Source: CAUPWF01 sp964369775 (GTDB taxonomy: Bacteria; Bacillota; Clostridia; Lachnospirales; Lachnospiraceae). From it: a DNA stretch of 64,000 nt. The position numbers were made by a program, and so were the translations under genes. Position 1 is the stretch's first letter. The number at the start of each line of letters is the position of its first letter. The stretch is from positions 9,842 to 73,841 of the forward strand of contig CAYJHQ010000011.1 in NCBI GenBank assembly GCA_964369775.1. Direction: 5' to 3'. Shown in pieces: positions 1 to 9,598 of this stretch. A model generated the notes under the pieces. It saw nothing but the letters and a program-made list of their open reading frames with translations. It did not search any database and had not been told where the DNA came from.

Positions 1-373
1 TGATATATTTTGCAATCTCAATAGCCAATTCATTTCCTCTTCCTAAATGATTTCCAAGCACTGGAATCACGTATTTACCCTCTTCATCAATTACGATGCA
101 ACAAGGATCTTTTAGTTTATCTTTAACATTTTCCATAAACATCCTTACAGCAATATCTACACCACCTATAAATATGAATGCTTCTACTTTCCTCCAATAT
201 TCACTCACCCACAACTTTGCATCCTTTAAAGCTGATATTGTTTCTGCCTCACAAGGACTCCTGTTTGCTGAAAATGAAAGATATTCAAATTCATTCTTTT
301 CTAAAATTTCGGTAACCTCATCCTTTAGTACTGTTCCTTGTTTTGTAAAGCTTACAACTGCTATTTTTATCAT
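1..373 (-). CDS. cbiG: Cobalt-precorrin-5A hydrolase CbiG, N-terminal part (cut by window start)
   Basis: The minus strand reads open from an ATG at 373 to the window edge, giving about 124 residues. The translation carries the CbiG N-terminal pattern: a strand ending FIFIGGVDIAVR, then KDPCCIVIDEEGKYVIPVLGNH and GRGNELA. In the family this is the segment with GA-AVR, DPAVVVVDE-G and SGHLGGANELA. CbiG opens the lactone ring of cobalt-precorrin-5A and releases acetaldehyde in anaerobic cobalamin synthesis. A weak GAAGGG lies about 17 bases before the start. It is the last visible gene of a minus-strand run, 42 bases after the DUF1015 gene. The C-terminal domain is outside the window, so I cannot tell whether the gene is intact. 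Confidence 0.8.
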   Translation of the reverse strand, partial: MIKIAVVSFTKQGTVLKDEVTEILEKNEFEYLSFSANRSPCEAETISALKDAKLWVSEYWRKVEAFIFIGGVDIAVRMFMENVKDKLKDPCCIVIDEEGKYVIPVLGNHLGRGNELAIEIAKYI

Positions 374-415
374 TGTTTTCTTGTAATTCCCTTCTATTTC
401 TCTTATCTTTTTATA

Positions 416-1663
416 TTATTGTTTCTCAATCTCATGAATAAAAATTCCTGATCTTAATTTCGGTTCAAACCACGTAGATTTCGGCGGCATCAACCTCTTT
501 GCATCTGCGACAGAAAAAAGCTCTGTTATGGTTGTTGGATGCAACATGAAACCTACACCATTACTTTCGTCTACCTGCTTTTCAATTTCTTCTATTCCTC
601 GAATTCCTCCTACAAATGAAATACGTTCATCCGTTTTGGGATCTAAGATTCCTAGGATATCTCCTAAAATATATCTTTGCAAGACTGCCACATCCAACCC
701 CTCTACAGGATCACTTGAGAAAATCTCTTCTTTTGCTACCAATCGATACCACTGCTTATCTATGTACATTCCAAATGTTCTTTTCTCTGATGGCTTACTG
801 TACTCTTTATTCTTTATCTCTTGGACTTCAAAGTATGCTTTAATTTTTTCAATCAACTCATCTTTTTCTAAATGATTCCAATCTTTTACAACTCTATTGT
901 AATCTAGAATTTTCAACTCTTCTTCTTGAAAAAGCACTGCTAAAAAATGATTAAACTCCTCTTCCCCTGTAAAACTTGGATTCGCTTCTCTTCTTTTTTG
1001 CGCCACCTTAACAGCTGAAGCAGCTCTGTGGTGACCGTCGGCGATATACACTTTTTCAATGTCTGCAAATCGTGAGGTAATCTCTTCAATCACATCACTT
1101 TCATGAATTCTCCATACCTTATGAACGATTCCATCTTCTGAGATAAAATCATAAATCGGATTATTCCTCTTTTGTGTTTCAACCATTAATTGAAGTTTAT
1201 CTTCTTTTTTATACGCTAGAAAAATTGGCCCTGTCTGTGCACTGCATACATCTATATGGCGTATTCTATCTTGCTCTTTGTCCACTCTAGTATTCTCATG
1301 AGTACAGACAATCCCGTTAATATAGTCATCTACAGATGCTAATCCTACAATGCCCGATTGGCTTCTCCCATTCATTATCAGCTCATAGATATATAAACAA
1401 GCTTCTTTCTCTTGTATAAGTACACCTTCACATCTTAGCTTTTCTAGCAAATCCGCAGATGCTTTATATGCTTTCTCGTCATATGGAGAAACCATTTCGT
1501 TTAATTGAACTTCTCCTCGATCAATCTTTAAAAAAGATAGGGGTTTATCTTCTACTTCAACTCTTGCTTCTTGACTTGTAAATACATCGTATGGTAATGC
1601 TGCAACTTCACTCACCACCTGTTGAATTGGTCGAATCGCTTTAAATGCTTTTAAACTTGCCAT
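416..1663 (-). CDS. DUF1015 family protein
   Basis: This 415-residue protein belongs to the DUF1015 family. The diagnostic block IADGHHRAASAVKVAQ sits near the middle (about residues 208-223), and the N-terminus (LKAFKAIRP, then ALPYDV) is also typical. The length is normal for the family. No signal peptide or membrane segment is visible, so it should be cytoplasmic. The biochemical role of DUF1015 is not established. In clostridia it often sits near serine biosynthesis genes, but here it lies between spoIVA, 70 bases upstream, and cbiG. The conserved DGHHR could be a catalytic or metal site, which is inference. Confidence 0.85.
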   Translation of the reverse strand: MASLKAFKAIRPIQQVVSEVAALPYDVFTSQEARVEVEDKPLSFLKIDRGEVQLNEMVSPYDEKAYKASADLLEKLRCEGVLIQEKEACLYIYELIMNGRSQSGIVGLASVDDYINGIVCTHENTRVDKEQDRIRHIDVCSAQTGPIFLAYKKEDKLQLMVETQKRNNPIYDFISEDGIVHKVWRIHESDVIEEITSRFADIEKVYIADGHHRAASAVKVAQKRREANPSFTGEEEFNHFLAVLFQEEELKILDYNRVVKDWNHLEKDELIEKIKAYFEVQEIKNKEYSKPSEKRTFGMYIDKQWYRLVAKEEIFSSDPVEGLDVAVLQRYILGDILGILDPKTDERISFVGGIRGIEEIEKQVDESNGVGFMLHPTTITELFSVADAKRLMPPKSTWFEPKLRSGIFIHEIEKQ

Positions 1664-1733
1664 AATATCCCCTTTTCATTTGTTTATACTATAGTCTTTC
1701 TATTATATCACGATTCATTTCTTTTTTGAAGAA

Positions 1734-3206
1734 TTAAATAATAATACATACAAGTCCACCATTACTATCATTTACAATCTTTTGCATGGTATCTTGCAAC
1801 TTAACTTGACTTTCATCTGTAATCATAGTCACTTTGTTTTTCATTCCATCTTCCACTAACTCTTCTACCGACTTACCAAAAATATTTGTATTCCAAATCC
1901 CATCTTCCTTTTGTGTATTTTCTTTTATATATTTCACAAGATCTTGTGCTTGTGCTTCACTTCCTACTATTGGTGCTATCTCTGTCTCTATATTGGCTCT
2001 AATAAAATGAATCGATGGAGCTATTGAATGAATTTTCACCCCATACTTATTTCCCTGTTTTATGATTTCTGGTTCTTTTACTGTTATTTCATTTTTATTT
2101 GGCATTACAACTCCGTATCCCTTCATCCTTACCATGTTAAGAGCACCTTCTACTTGTTGATATTCATTTTTTAATGTTGCCAGTTGCTTAAGTTCGCCAA
2201 TTAAATCATATTCACTATCAAGCTTTGTTCCTGTCAATTCGCTTAACATATGATAATAGCATTCTTCCTTCATCGAAATACTTATCTGTATACACCCGCT
2301 ATCCATATACACTTTCTCTAATTTTATCTCATCTATATATGGACTATCTGTCTGAAAAGTTTCATTTAACATAGTTTTTACATCTGATGCGTTATGAATT
2401 ATCGCTCTTACATACTCTAAAATATCTTTTTTTACAGCATGTTCTCGATTTAACATTTCAACCCATTTTGGAACGAGGAACTGTACCTCAGTAATTGGAA
2501 ATTCATAAAGAATACTTTGCATTATTTTATTGATATCCGCTTCTTTTAGTTGCGCACAATTAACTGCCATTGTTTCTACTCCACATTCAGCTTTTATATT
2601 TGCAGCTATTTTTTGTGCCTCTTCTCCATATGGTTTTTGAGAATTTACTAATACGATAAATGGCTTTCCTATTGCCTGTAGTTCTTGAATTGTCTTTTTT
2701 TCTGCTTCTAGATAATTAGAGCGTTCTATATCACCGATACTCCCATCTGTTGTTACCACAATTCCTATTGTAGCATGATCGTGAATCACTTTTTTCGTCC
2801 CTATTGTAGCTGCTTGTGTAAATGGTATTTCCCCTTCCATCCAAGGAGTTTTCACCATTCGCTCTACACCACCTTCTATATGACCCGATGCACCCTCAAT
2901 TACAAATCCCACTACATCTATTAATCTCATCTTTACGCTTACTTCATCTGTTAAAGATATCTGTGCTGCTTCTTTTGGTATAAATTTTGGCTCTGTAGTC
3001 ATAATTGTCTTTCCTGCTGCTGACTGTGGCAATTCATCCTTTGTTCGTTCTAATTCATGTGGATTTTCCATCTTTGGAAGTACCAAAACGTCCATAAATC
3101 TTTTTATAAATGTTGACTTCCCTGTTCTCACTGGGCCTACAACTCCTATGTATATTTCTCCACTTGTCCTCTCTGCAATGTCTTTATACACATCAAAATC
3201 TTGCAT
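1734..3206 (-). CDS. spoIVA: Stage IV sporulation protein A (SpoIVA)
   Basis: The 490-residue protein matches SpoIVA end to end. It is the ATPase that polymerises on the outer forespore membrane and forms the base layer of the spore coat. It starts MQDFDVYKDIAERTSG and has the Walker A motif GPVRTGKST at residues 24-32. The C-terminus is short and hydrophobic (NGGLVCIII), as expected for the membrane-contacting end. The start was placed at 3206 because GGAGGG lies 7 bases upstream. A start at 3224 would put six extra residues before the conserved N-terminus. A sigma-E-like promoter lies just upstream. Its presence implies an endospore-forming organism. Confidence 0.95.
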   Translation of the reverse strand: MQDFDVYKDIAERTSGEIYIGVVGPVRTGKSTFIKRFMDVLVLPKMENPHELERTKDELPQSAAGKTIMTTEPKFIPKEAAQISLTDEVSVKMRLIDVVGFVIEGASGHIEGGVERMVKTPWMEGEIPFTQAATIGTKKVIHDHATIGIVVTTDGSIGDIERSNYLEAEKKTIQELQAIGKPFIVLVNSQKPYGEEAQKIAANIKAECGVETMAVNCAQLKEADINKIMQSILYEFPITEVQFLVPKWVEMLNREHAVKKDILEYVRAIIHNASDVKTMLNETFQTDSPYIDEIKLEKVYMDSGCIQISISMKEECYYHMLSELTGTKLDSEYDLIGELKQLATLKNEYQQVEGALNMVRMKGYGVVMPNKNEITVKEPEIIKQGNKYGVKIHSIAPSIHFIRANIETEIAPIVGSEAQAQDLVKYIKENTQKEDGIWNTNIFGKSVEELVEDGMKNKVTMITDESQVKLQDTMQKIVNDSNGGLVCIII

Positions 3207-3241
3207 ACTATTCCCTCCATACATTCACGGTGTTATACCTA

Positions 3242-3267
3242 AATATATGATAAAATTCTTGAATTAT
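3242..3267 (-). promoter_or_regulatory. Candidate sigma-E promoter of spoIVA
   Basis: Read on the minus strand, CATATATT (3242-3249) matches the sigma-E -10 consensus CATACAnT at seven of eight positions. An ATA core lies 15 bases further upstream (3265-3267). spoIVA is a sigma-E gene in Bacillus subtilis, so the placement about 40 bases before the start codon fits. This is a motif match only. Confidence 0.5.
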
Positions 3268-3316
3268 TACTCATGATACAAGCGTTTAATTTTAACTTGT
3301 CTATTAGTGGAAATCA

Positions 3317-3345
3317 TTGACAATATGCGTTCTAAGCTATACAAT
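3317..3345 (+). promoter_or_regulatory. Sigma-A promoter of the EAL gene
   Basis: TTGACA (3317-3322) and TACAAT (3340-3345) are separated by 17 bases. The -10 ends 33 bases before the ATG at 3379. The ribosome-binding site after it is weak (AGAAAG), so translation may be modest. Confidence 0.7.
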
Positions 3346-3378
3346 GGTACGAGAAACTAATAGAAAGTAGATAATACA

Positions 3379-4704
3379 ATGAGTACAAATGATTCTGTGT
3401 TTAACAGATTTTTTAATAAAAATGAAAAAGTAGAGATGGATAAATATTGCAATGCCTTAACAGTTACAGCATTTGAGAAAAAGGCCGAAGCTGTTATTGC
3501 TAGTGCTAGTCACGATGAGTATATGATAATAACTTTTGAAGTTGATCAATTTGCCGCAATTATAGATATTTGTGGAAAAAGCATGATAGCACCGCTTTTA
3601 ACTCATGTTACTGATACCATCGTACCGATTGTGGAGCAATTTGAAGGTATTATCTGTCATATAACTAACAGTCGTTTTATCATTCTAGCGAAAAACATGC
3701 CATTTCCTGAGCTAGAGGAAATCTTTTATAATGTCAAAAAAAAGACGATAGATCAAATTGTTAAGAATGATTATGTTGCTCATCTCTCATTAAATATAAG
3801 TGCAGGGGTCTATTATATTCAGACCGCTAAATCACATCTTTATCAATATATTGAATATGCCGAGACTGCCAAATCCTTAAAGAAGAATGAATATGGATCT
3901 ACCTTGGTAGAATTCACACCTGAGATGCTTAGAAAACAAAAAGAAGTTACTGTAGTTAGCACAAAGATGCAAAATGCATTAAAACGTAGAGAATTTATTC
4001 CATACATACAACCTAAAGTCAGTTTAAAAACTGGAGAACCTACTGGCGGAGAGATTTTGGCTCGTTGGATTAATCAAGAAGGTATGATTTCACCCGCTAC
4101 ATTTATTCCAGTCATGGAGTCTAATGGTTTTATTGCTTCTTTGGATTTATATATGTTTGAGGAGACTTGTAAGGCATGGAGAATGTTAATTAAAACTAGA
4201 GCCACCGCAATCAAAACCTTGAGTGTCAATCTATCTCGACTCACTTTATTGCAACCAAATCTAACAGAAAATTTACAAGCAATTTTAACTCACTATGACT
4301 TACAACCTAATGTAATTGAATTAGAAATAACCGAGTCTGCCTTTACTGGGAACAAAAAGTTTATTACAGATAGAATCAAAGCCTTAAGCAATATGGGATT
4401 TTTAATTGCTATTGATGATTTTGGAACAAATTATTCTACTTTGATATCTTTGCTTGAAATTGATGCACACACGGTAAAATTTGATAGAGAATTTATCAAT
4501 TCACTTATTACTCAAAAAGGTAAGGCTTTTGTCTCTTCTATGATCATCACCTTCCAAAACGCCAATTTCCACATCGTTTTTGAAGGAATTGAAACACAAG
4601 AACAGCATGATATACTCTCTGATTTTGGATGTGACACTGCCCAAGGCTTTTTATATGCTAAACCACTACCATTAGAAGATTTTCTTGTCTATGCAAATAA
4701 ATAA
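3379..4704 (+). CDS. EAL-domain cyclic-di-GMP phosphodiesterase with degenerate GGDEF domain
   Basis: This 441-residue soluble protein has a degenerate GGDEF-like N-terminal half (about residues 20-185), with no GGDEF signature where SRFIILAKN stands. A full EAL domain follows (about 195-440). The signature reads EIL at 225-227, so the catalytic glutamate is kept. The other EAL catalytic blocks are present: NLSR, ELEITES, IDDFGTNYS at about 345-353, VKFDREF, FEGIETQEQ and AQGFLYAKPL. It should hydrolyse c-di-GMP to pGpG, with the dead GGDEF half acting as a regulatory or GTP-sensing module. No membrane segment is seen. It is transcribed alone from its own promoter and ends at a strong terminator. 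Confidence 0.88.
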   Translation: MSTNDSVFNRFFNKNEKVEMDKYCNALTVTAFEKKAEAVIASASHDEYMIITFEVDQFAAIIDICGKSMIAPLLTHVTDTIVPIVEQFEGIICHITNSRFIILAKNMPFPELEEIFYNVKKKTIDQIVKNDYVAHLSLNISAGVYYIQTAKSHLYQYIEYAETAKSLKKNEYGSTLVEFTPEMLRKQKEVTVVSTKMQNALKRREFIPYIQPKVSLKTGEPTGGEILARWINQEGMISPATFIPVMESNGFIASLDLYMFEETCKAWRMLIKTRATAIKTLSVNLSRLTLLQPNLTENLQAILTHYDLQPNVIELEITESAFTGNKKFITDRIKALSNMGFLIAIDDFGTNYSTLISLLEIDAHTVKFDREFINSLITQKGKAFVSSMIITFQNANFHIVFEGIETQEQHDILSDFGCDTAQGFLYAKPLPLEDFLVYANK

Positions 4705-4711
4705 TTCAACA

Positions 4712-4772
4712 AAGCCCCTTCACACTTCTGCAGGAATAAAATCTTCCAGAAATATGAAGGGGCTTATTATTA
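4712..4772. terminator. Bidirectional terminator between EAL gene and nitroreductase gene
   Basis: An 11-base inverted repeat (AAGCCCCTTCA at 4712-4722, TGAAGGGGCTT at 4755-4765) carries an imperfect inner stem, TTCTGCAGGA with TCTTCCAGAA. T-rich sequence follows on the plus strand. It separates convergent genes and can serve both. Confidence 0.8.
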
Positions 4773-4799
4773 TTTTGAATTTTCTTCCTCTATCTACTA

Positions 4800-5342
4800 C
4801 TACAGAAATGTCAAAAGCTCAGTAACTGGTTTTCTTTTCGGAGTATTTGGGTCTTCCTCTGGATACCCCATACAAATCAATGTACCTATTTTTTGATTTT
4901 GTGATATATCTAGAAGTTTTATAATCTTATCTTCATCAAAATACCCTGTAATAACAGTTCCAATTCCTTTTTCATAAGCTGATAAACATAGTGTTTGAGA
5001 TGCGATTCCCGCATCAAACATCTCGAACCTATCTTCTTTTGGCGTTGAGTAAGATCCATCTCTCTCATACCCTGAGCGCTTAGTCACATAAGTTACGATC
5101 ATCACCCCTGCACATCCTTTTAATGTCTGTGCATTAAAATCAAATCCTAAAATCATCTCATCCGCTATTTTATTTATCAGTTCTTTGTTCTCTAAATAGA
5201 TGTATCTCGGTATCTGCGTATGCTTCCATGATGGTGAGTAAGAAGATTCTTCTATAATTTGCTCAATAACGTGATGCTCAATTTTTTCCTCTTTAAATTT
5301 TCTAATACTTCGTCTCTCTTTAATCGCCTGTATTACGTCCAT
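4800..5342 (-). CDS. Nitroreductase family protein
   Basis: This 180-residue protein begins MDVIQAIKERRSIRKFK, the typical nitroreductase N-terminus whose RRSIRKF residues contact the FMN phosphate. Further family features are GIASQTLCLSAYEKGIGT and the late IGTLICMGYPEE strand. It is a compact member of the FMN-dependent NAD(P)H oxidoreductases, which usually act as homodimers. The substrate cannot be read from sequence. The start has GGAGG seven bases upstream. It lies 28 bases after the FIST-EAL-GGDEF gene and may be co-transcribed with it, although no functional link is obvious. Confidence 0.85.
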   Translation of the reverse strand: MDVIQAIKERRSIRKFKEEKIEHHVIEQIIEESSYSPSWKHTQIPRYIYLENKELINKIADEMILGFDFNAQTLKGCAGVMIVTYVTKRSGYERDGSYSTPKEDRFEMFDAGIASQTLCLSAYEKGIGTVITGYFDEDKIIKLLDISQNQKIGTLICMGYPEEDPNTPKRKPVTELLTFL

Positions 5343-5370
5343 AATAATCCTCCATTTTTCTTTTACTTAT

Positions 5371-8300
5371 TTATTCTTTATCCCCATAAAATGAATAGGT
5401 ATTTTTCCCTGCATCTTTCGCTTTATATAACGCTTTATCTGCCATGCTATTCAGTTTTCCATAATCTGTAGAATGTTCTGGTACCATAACAATTCCAACA
5501 CTGATTCCTACATCTTTCAAATCAACATTCTTTATAGTTATTGCATTTACATTAGAAATAATACGCTCTACTACAACCTGTACATTTTCTTTGGATAAAA
5601 CATCACTTAGCATAATTACAAATTCATCTCCACCTAAGCGTCCAAGTATATCACCCATTCTCAGACTGCATTTTAATGCGCTGACCAATTCCATGAGATA
5701 TTGGTCTCCAGCTTGATGTCCATAAATATCATTAATCTTTTTAAAATTATCCACATCTACCAACATCAAAGCATTCACAATTTTTTCGTCGTCTCGCTCA
5801 CATCTCAGAATTGCCTCAGTAATTTTTTCTTGCACTGTTGCACGACTGTATGTTTTAGTTAACGAATCTGTCTCCATTGTAGCTTCTAAACTATTTGTTA
5901 AATAATGACTTGACTCTAATGCTCTTTTTAGGCTTTTTTCATTCTTCGCATTTATAATTAAAGTAAATGTTAAATAAATTGCAAAAATCAATATTACTGT
6001 AACTGAAAAAGCATAGGTTGAAACATCAATTTTTTGAGTCATCTGCGTTGTTACATCGGCTAGTAATATACTTACTACACACCAATCTGTATCAGGTACT
6101 CTAACCATTACAGCTGTCCTGTCTTCTCCATTCACATCATATTTTAGTAGTGCAGTCTCACCATTTTCCATGTCTTCTCGTAAAGACTCTGCTGTATGAC
6201 CATTTGTCATATTAAGTGAACCTATAAAACTGTACATATCTCCGTCTTGAAATAAATTATCACTACTTCCACTGAGTATAATTGGAGTTCCGTCCACTTG
6301 GCATAAGTGATAAAAAGCTTCTCCTCCAAAGTTCTTCAAATCCAATACTGACGCAAATTCGTCTACGTAGAATATTCCGTAAATTTCTGCATCTACACCC
6401 TCTTGGATACCATATGGGGTCCCTATCGCAAATAATTTTCTCCCTGTATTTATCTCTGTTACAGGAGGTAATACCTCCACTTCACCCTCTTTTACATCTC
6501 CTAACTCTAATTTATTGTCTGTAACTAATCGATTTCCATTAGAGTCCACTGGTGTTTCACCATTTATTGAAACATACATATCATCGAATAAATTGATATT
6601 TGTAATTTCTCCTAATACTGTTGCCGCCGCTTTTGTATCTGAAAAATGAGATGTCACTGCAATCTCTGAACTTATTAGCATGTCAGAAGCGTCCTCCACT
6701 TTCGAAGATACTTTATCCGCCATACCAGTAGCCATTTCAATCAAAAACTCATCGCTAATCTCTTCTACTGTTTTTAAATTATTAGATGAAAATAGTAGTA
6801 CTGCTGCAATAATTAAAACTACCGTTACCATCCCTCCTATAAATAAGGATCTCCGTTTTACTTTTTGTGTAACCGTTCCACTAAACCGATCCACATCCTC
6901 TTTATTTGTATCTAACGCCGTACTTTGTCTGTTGTTGTTTTCTTCTGCTACAACATAAAGCTCTTCAATTGGCATCGGCCTAGAAAAGAGATACCCTTGT
7001 GAATATCGGATTCCACTTTTTACAAGAGTTTTTTGCATGGCAGCCGTCTCCACACATTCCGCGATTAGCTCTACTTGCATTTTTTTACTCAGATAAAAAA
7101 TACTATCTAAAATCTGATTGTAACTAACATCTGTGCCTAAAAGTTCTGTCAGAGACCCATTGATTTTTATGTAGTCAATCTCTAGGTTTCCTATCTCTAT
7201 GAAATTGGAATATCCCGAACCAAAATCATCTATTGCAATCTTTGCTCCGTATTGTCTCAGCCTTCTTATAAATTGTCTTAGGTGTTCTTGCCCTGCGAAC
7301 TTTTCAGTTTCTACAAGTTCAAAAATAAAATGGCTAGAATCCTTCATTTTGCTTAAGCGTTCACAAATCATCTCTGCAAACTTTTCTGAATGGATGTCAA
7401 GAGATGATAGATTCATTGTAATAATCTCACTTCGATTCTCAAACAAGTCCAATACTTTTCCAACCATCTGATAGCTCAACTCAAGGTAAAGTTCATGCTT
7501 TTTCGCAATCTCCATAAATACACTTGGTGGTAATAAATCTCCATCTTTCGTCTGTATCCGCATCAACGCTTCATATGCAAAAAACATACTTTTTTGGCTA
7601 TCGTAGATTCCCTGAAAGTAAGGTATAACTCTATTATTTTTTAACGCCTCTTTTATCTGTGCAACTACCTCAAACTCTTTTTGAAGATCATAATCTTCGT
7701 CATTACTATCACAATTAAATAGCTCTGAAGTATTATTCTTTGAATGTTCCTTTACATAGTTTAAAAGTTCTTTTGGATTTTTCCCTTGCAGTGTCACTGC
7801 AAAATTTACATTGAACAAAGTTCCTTTATTCTCTGAAAAATGAACAAATATTTTATCTACTGCTTCATTAAAAAACTTTATTGCTACAGAGTTGTCTGTC
7901 GTAAAGAAGAAAGTTTTTTTGTCAAATCTATAAAACTTTAATTTCAACAATTCTATATGGTCATTCGCATACTCTTTCATCTGACTCATCAGTTTCACAA
8001 CAAAATCATCTTCACTATCACCATTTTCTAATGCTATGTCCCTTATAGATATTAAACAAATTTTTTGATTTTCACCTTGTCCTCTCTCTTTCAAAAACCT
8101 CCCCATCGTATCATCTGTTAATTGCATACGTCCCATAGCAAGTTCTTCATTTTTCAATGCATTTTCAAATAAAGTAAACTCACTATCTTTATGTGCTACG
8201 TTTATTAGATTTTGTAGTACCTGACTCATCTCCTCGTTAGTATCATCTAGCTCTTCTATTCTATCGTAAGCACTTAAATCAGGGGTGATGTAATTTACTT

Positions 8301-9429
8301 TTTCTGCCATTGTAAACACTGCACAAGTTCCATTGTAGTAATAGGTATTATTATTTTTAGTTCCAATCTCTCCCCACATAAATGCACCGCATACACCTTG
8401 GTCTGCAAATGGAATCATTTCCCACTTTGATAAATTATTAAGAAACATTTTTCTAAAGAGACAACTGTAACAAAACATTGCTTCTACTGGTGTGTTTTGC
8501 AAATCATAACAGAGGTTTTGCCATTCTTCCACACTCTTTATGGGACTTACATATCCAATTCTAAACTTTGTTCCTGGCTCTACCTTTGAATAATATTGCT
8601 TCAATTTATTTTCTTTTGCATCATATTGAACAAACCTACTAGATCCATCATCTCCTTCAAGCACGAATGGAAATCTTAACAAAACATCTGAAGACACCAT
8701 AGAATTATAATCAACATTTTCATACAGTTCTGTAATTCCAAGTTGCTCATTAACCCATTGCACCGATGGTTTCCCGTCTATAGTATCTATATAATTATCT
8801 GTCATTTCAGTGATTGTATAGGTTTCACTAATCGGTTCATGACCAACAATTGCATTTGTATATGCAAGGACAAAATCATTGCTTATATAAGTCACTGATA
8901 TCGTATTTTCATAGGCACCATTTTCATCAAAAACTATAGTGTGTACATTTCCTTGCGCGTCTTGATTAGCAGCTATTCCACCAACAAATGGAATCTCTGG
9001 CAAAGATTTTGATATCCTTCTCACGACAGCTTCTGAATACTGTGTAATCGCGCCTATATGAATAATCGCAAGAGCAGGAGATAATTCTTCTGCAATTTCC
9101 TCTATATGCTTTGCAATTTCTACATCTGTCATTCCTTCAATTGAGAAAAAATCACTTACTACAGATGCTCTTTCAAACCCTGTAAACATGATTAGAGTCT
9201 CTTCATCATATATCTGAGCATCAAAAACAACACCACTTACTATACATCCTGTAACAGTTGCATCTGGTAGTAAATTTTTCACTTCTTTTGCTAATTCTTT
9301 ACACACTCGCTTATCTGAGGTAGATGCATGAATTCTAACAAGCCATGTATAATCACTTTCCAGTTGACTTTCTCGAACAAATTGTTCAAGATTCTCTCTG
9401 TCCTTATACAGCAGTTTTAATACTCTCAT
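5371..9429 (-). CDS. FIST-EAL-extracellular sensor-GGDEF bifunctional c-di-GMP protein
   Basis: This 1352-residue protein joins several modules. FIST_N is at about 20-200 and FIST_C at about 215-375, with a CYSCLFRK cysteine pair. A degenerate GGDEF-like stretch spans about 450-590. An EAL domain follows (EAL at 620-622, then IDDFGSGYS, IKING, ECVET and YSQGYLFSRPMP). One membrane helix lies at about 863-883, an extracellular Cache-like region at about 885-1130, and a second helix at about 1143-1165. A C-terminal GGDEF has GGDEF at 1266-1270 and an inhibitory-site RMGD at 1257-1260. Both enzymes look catalytically complete. The FIST and EAL parts should face the cytoplasm, the Cache-like part the outside, and the GGDEF the cytoplasm. 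FIST is a predicted small-ligand sensor domain. A strong AGGAG precedes the start. Confidence 0.9.
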   Translation of the reverse strand: MRVLKLLYKDRENLEQFVRESQLESDYTWLVRIHASTSDKRVCKELAKEVKNLLPDATVTGCIVSGVVFDAQIYDEETLIMFTGFERASVVSDFFSIEGMTDVEIAKHIEEIAEELSPALAIIHIGAITQYSEAVVRRISKSLPEIPFVGGIAANQDAQGNVHTIVFDENGAYENTISVTYISNDFVLAYTNAIVGHEPISETYTITEMTDNYIDTIDGKPSVQWVNEQLGITELYENVDYNSMVSSDVLLRFPFVLEGDDGSSRFVQYDAKENKLKQYYSKVEPGTKFRIGYVSPIKSVEEWQNLCYDLQNTPVEAMFCYSCLFRKMFLNNLSKWEMIPFADQGVCGAFMWGEIGTKNNNTYYYNGTCAVFTMAEKVNYITPDLSAYDRIEELDDTNEEMSQVLQNLINVAHKDSEFTLFENALKNEELAMGRMQLTDDTMGRFLKERGQGENQKICLISIRDIALENGDSEDDFVVKLMSQMKEYANDHIELLKLKFYRFDKKTFFFTTDNSVAIKFFNEAVDKIFVHFSENKGTLFNVNFAVTLQGKNPKELLNYVKEHSKNNTSELFNCDSNDEDYDLQKEFEVVAQIKEALKNNRVIPYFQGIYDSQKSMFFAYEALMRIQTKDGDLLPPSVFMEIAKKHELYLELSYQMVGKVLDLFENRSEIITMNLSSLDIHSEKFAEMICERLSKMKDSSHFIFELVETEKFAGQEHLRQFIRRLRQYGAKIAIDDFGSGYSNFIEIGNLEIDYIKINGSLTELLGTDVSYNQILDSIFYLSKKMQVELIAECVETAAMQKTLVKSGIRYSQGYLFSRPMPIEELYVVAEENNNRQSTALDTNKEDVDRFSGTVTQKVKRRSLFIGGMVTVVLIIAAVLLFSSNNLKTVEEISDEFLIEMATGMADKVSSKVEDASDMLISSEIAVTSHFSDTKAAATVLGEITNINLFDDMYVSINGETPVDSNGNRLVTDNKLELGDVKEGEVEVLPPVTEINTGRKLFAIGTPYGIQEGVDAEIYGIFYVDEFASVLDLKNFGGEAFYHLCQVDGTPIILSGSSDNLFQDGDMYSFIGSLNMTNGHTAESLREDMENGETALLKYDVNGEDRTAVMVRVPDTDWCVVSILLADVTTQMTQKIDVSTYAFSVTVILIFAIYLTFTLIINAKNEKSLKRALESSHYLTNSLEATMETDSLTKTYSRATVQEKITEAILRCERDDEKIVNALMLVDVDNFKKINDIYGHQAGDQYLMELVSALKCSLRMGDILGRLGGDEFVIMLSDVLSKENVQVVVERIISNVNAITIKNVDLKDVGISVGIVMVPEHSTDYGKLNSMADKALYKAKDAGKNTYSFYGDKE

Positions 9430-9545
9430 CTTGTATTTTCTCCTTCGTGTTACAAAAAAAATTACAAATTACCATAACTTTTTTAGCTATGTTAATTATA
9501 AACTAGAACATGCCGAAATACTAGTACATTATGTTGCAGATAACA

Positions 9546-9589
9546 AAAGAAATGAGTCAAAACTTAATACCTTTCTGACTCATTTCTTT
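9546..9589 (-). terminator. Terminator of the ior-paaK-ACT operon
   Basis: A perfect 14-base inverted repeat (AAAGAAATGAGTCA at 9546-9559, TGACTCATTTCTTT at 9576-9589) starts 10 bases after the ACT gene stop. Its 3' arm ends in T-rich sequence on the minus strand. It separates this operon from the FIST-EAL-GGDEF gene. Confidence 0.85.
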
Positions 9590-9598
9590 CTATAGCTT

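Noticed and set aside
96..386. Plus-strand open frame opposite the partial cbiG
   Set aside because: The minus strand carries a clear CbiG domain. The plus frame has no recognised domain and covers the same bases.
9430..9598. Small RNA or extra gene between the FIST gene and ACT gene
   Set aside because: The space holds a terminator and an AT-rich promoter region only. No open frame with a ribosome site is seen.
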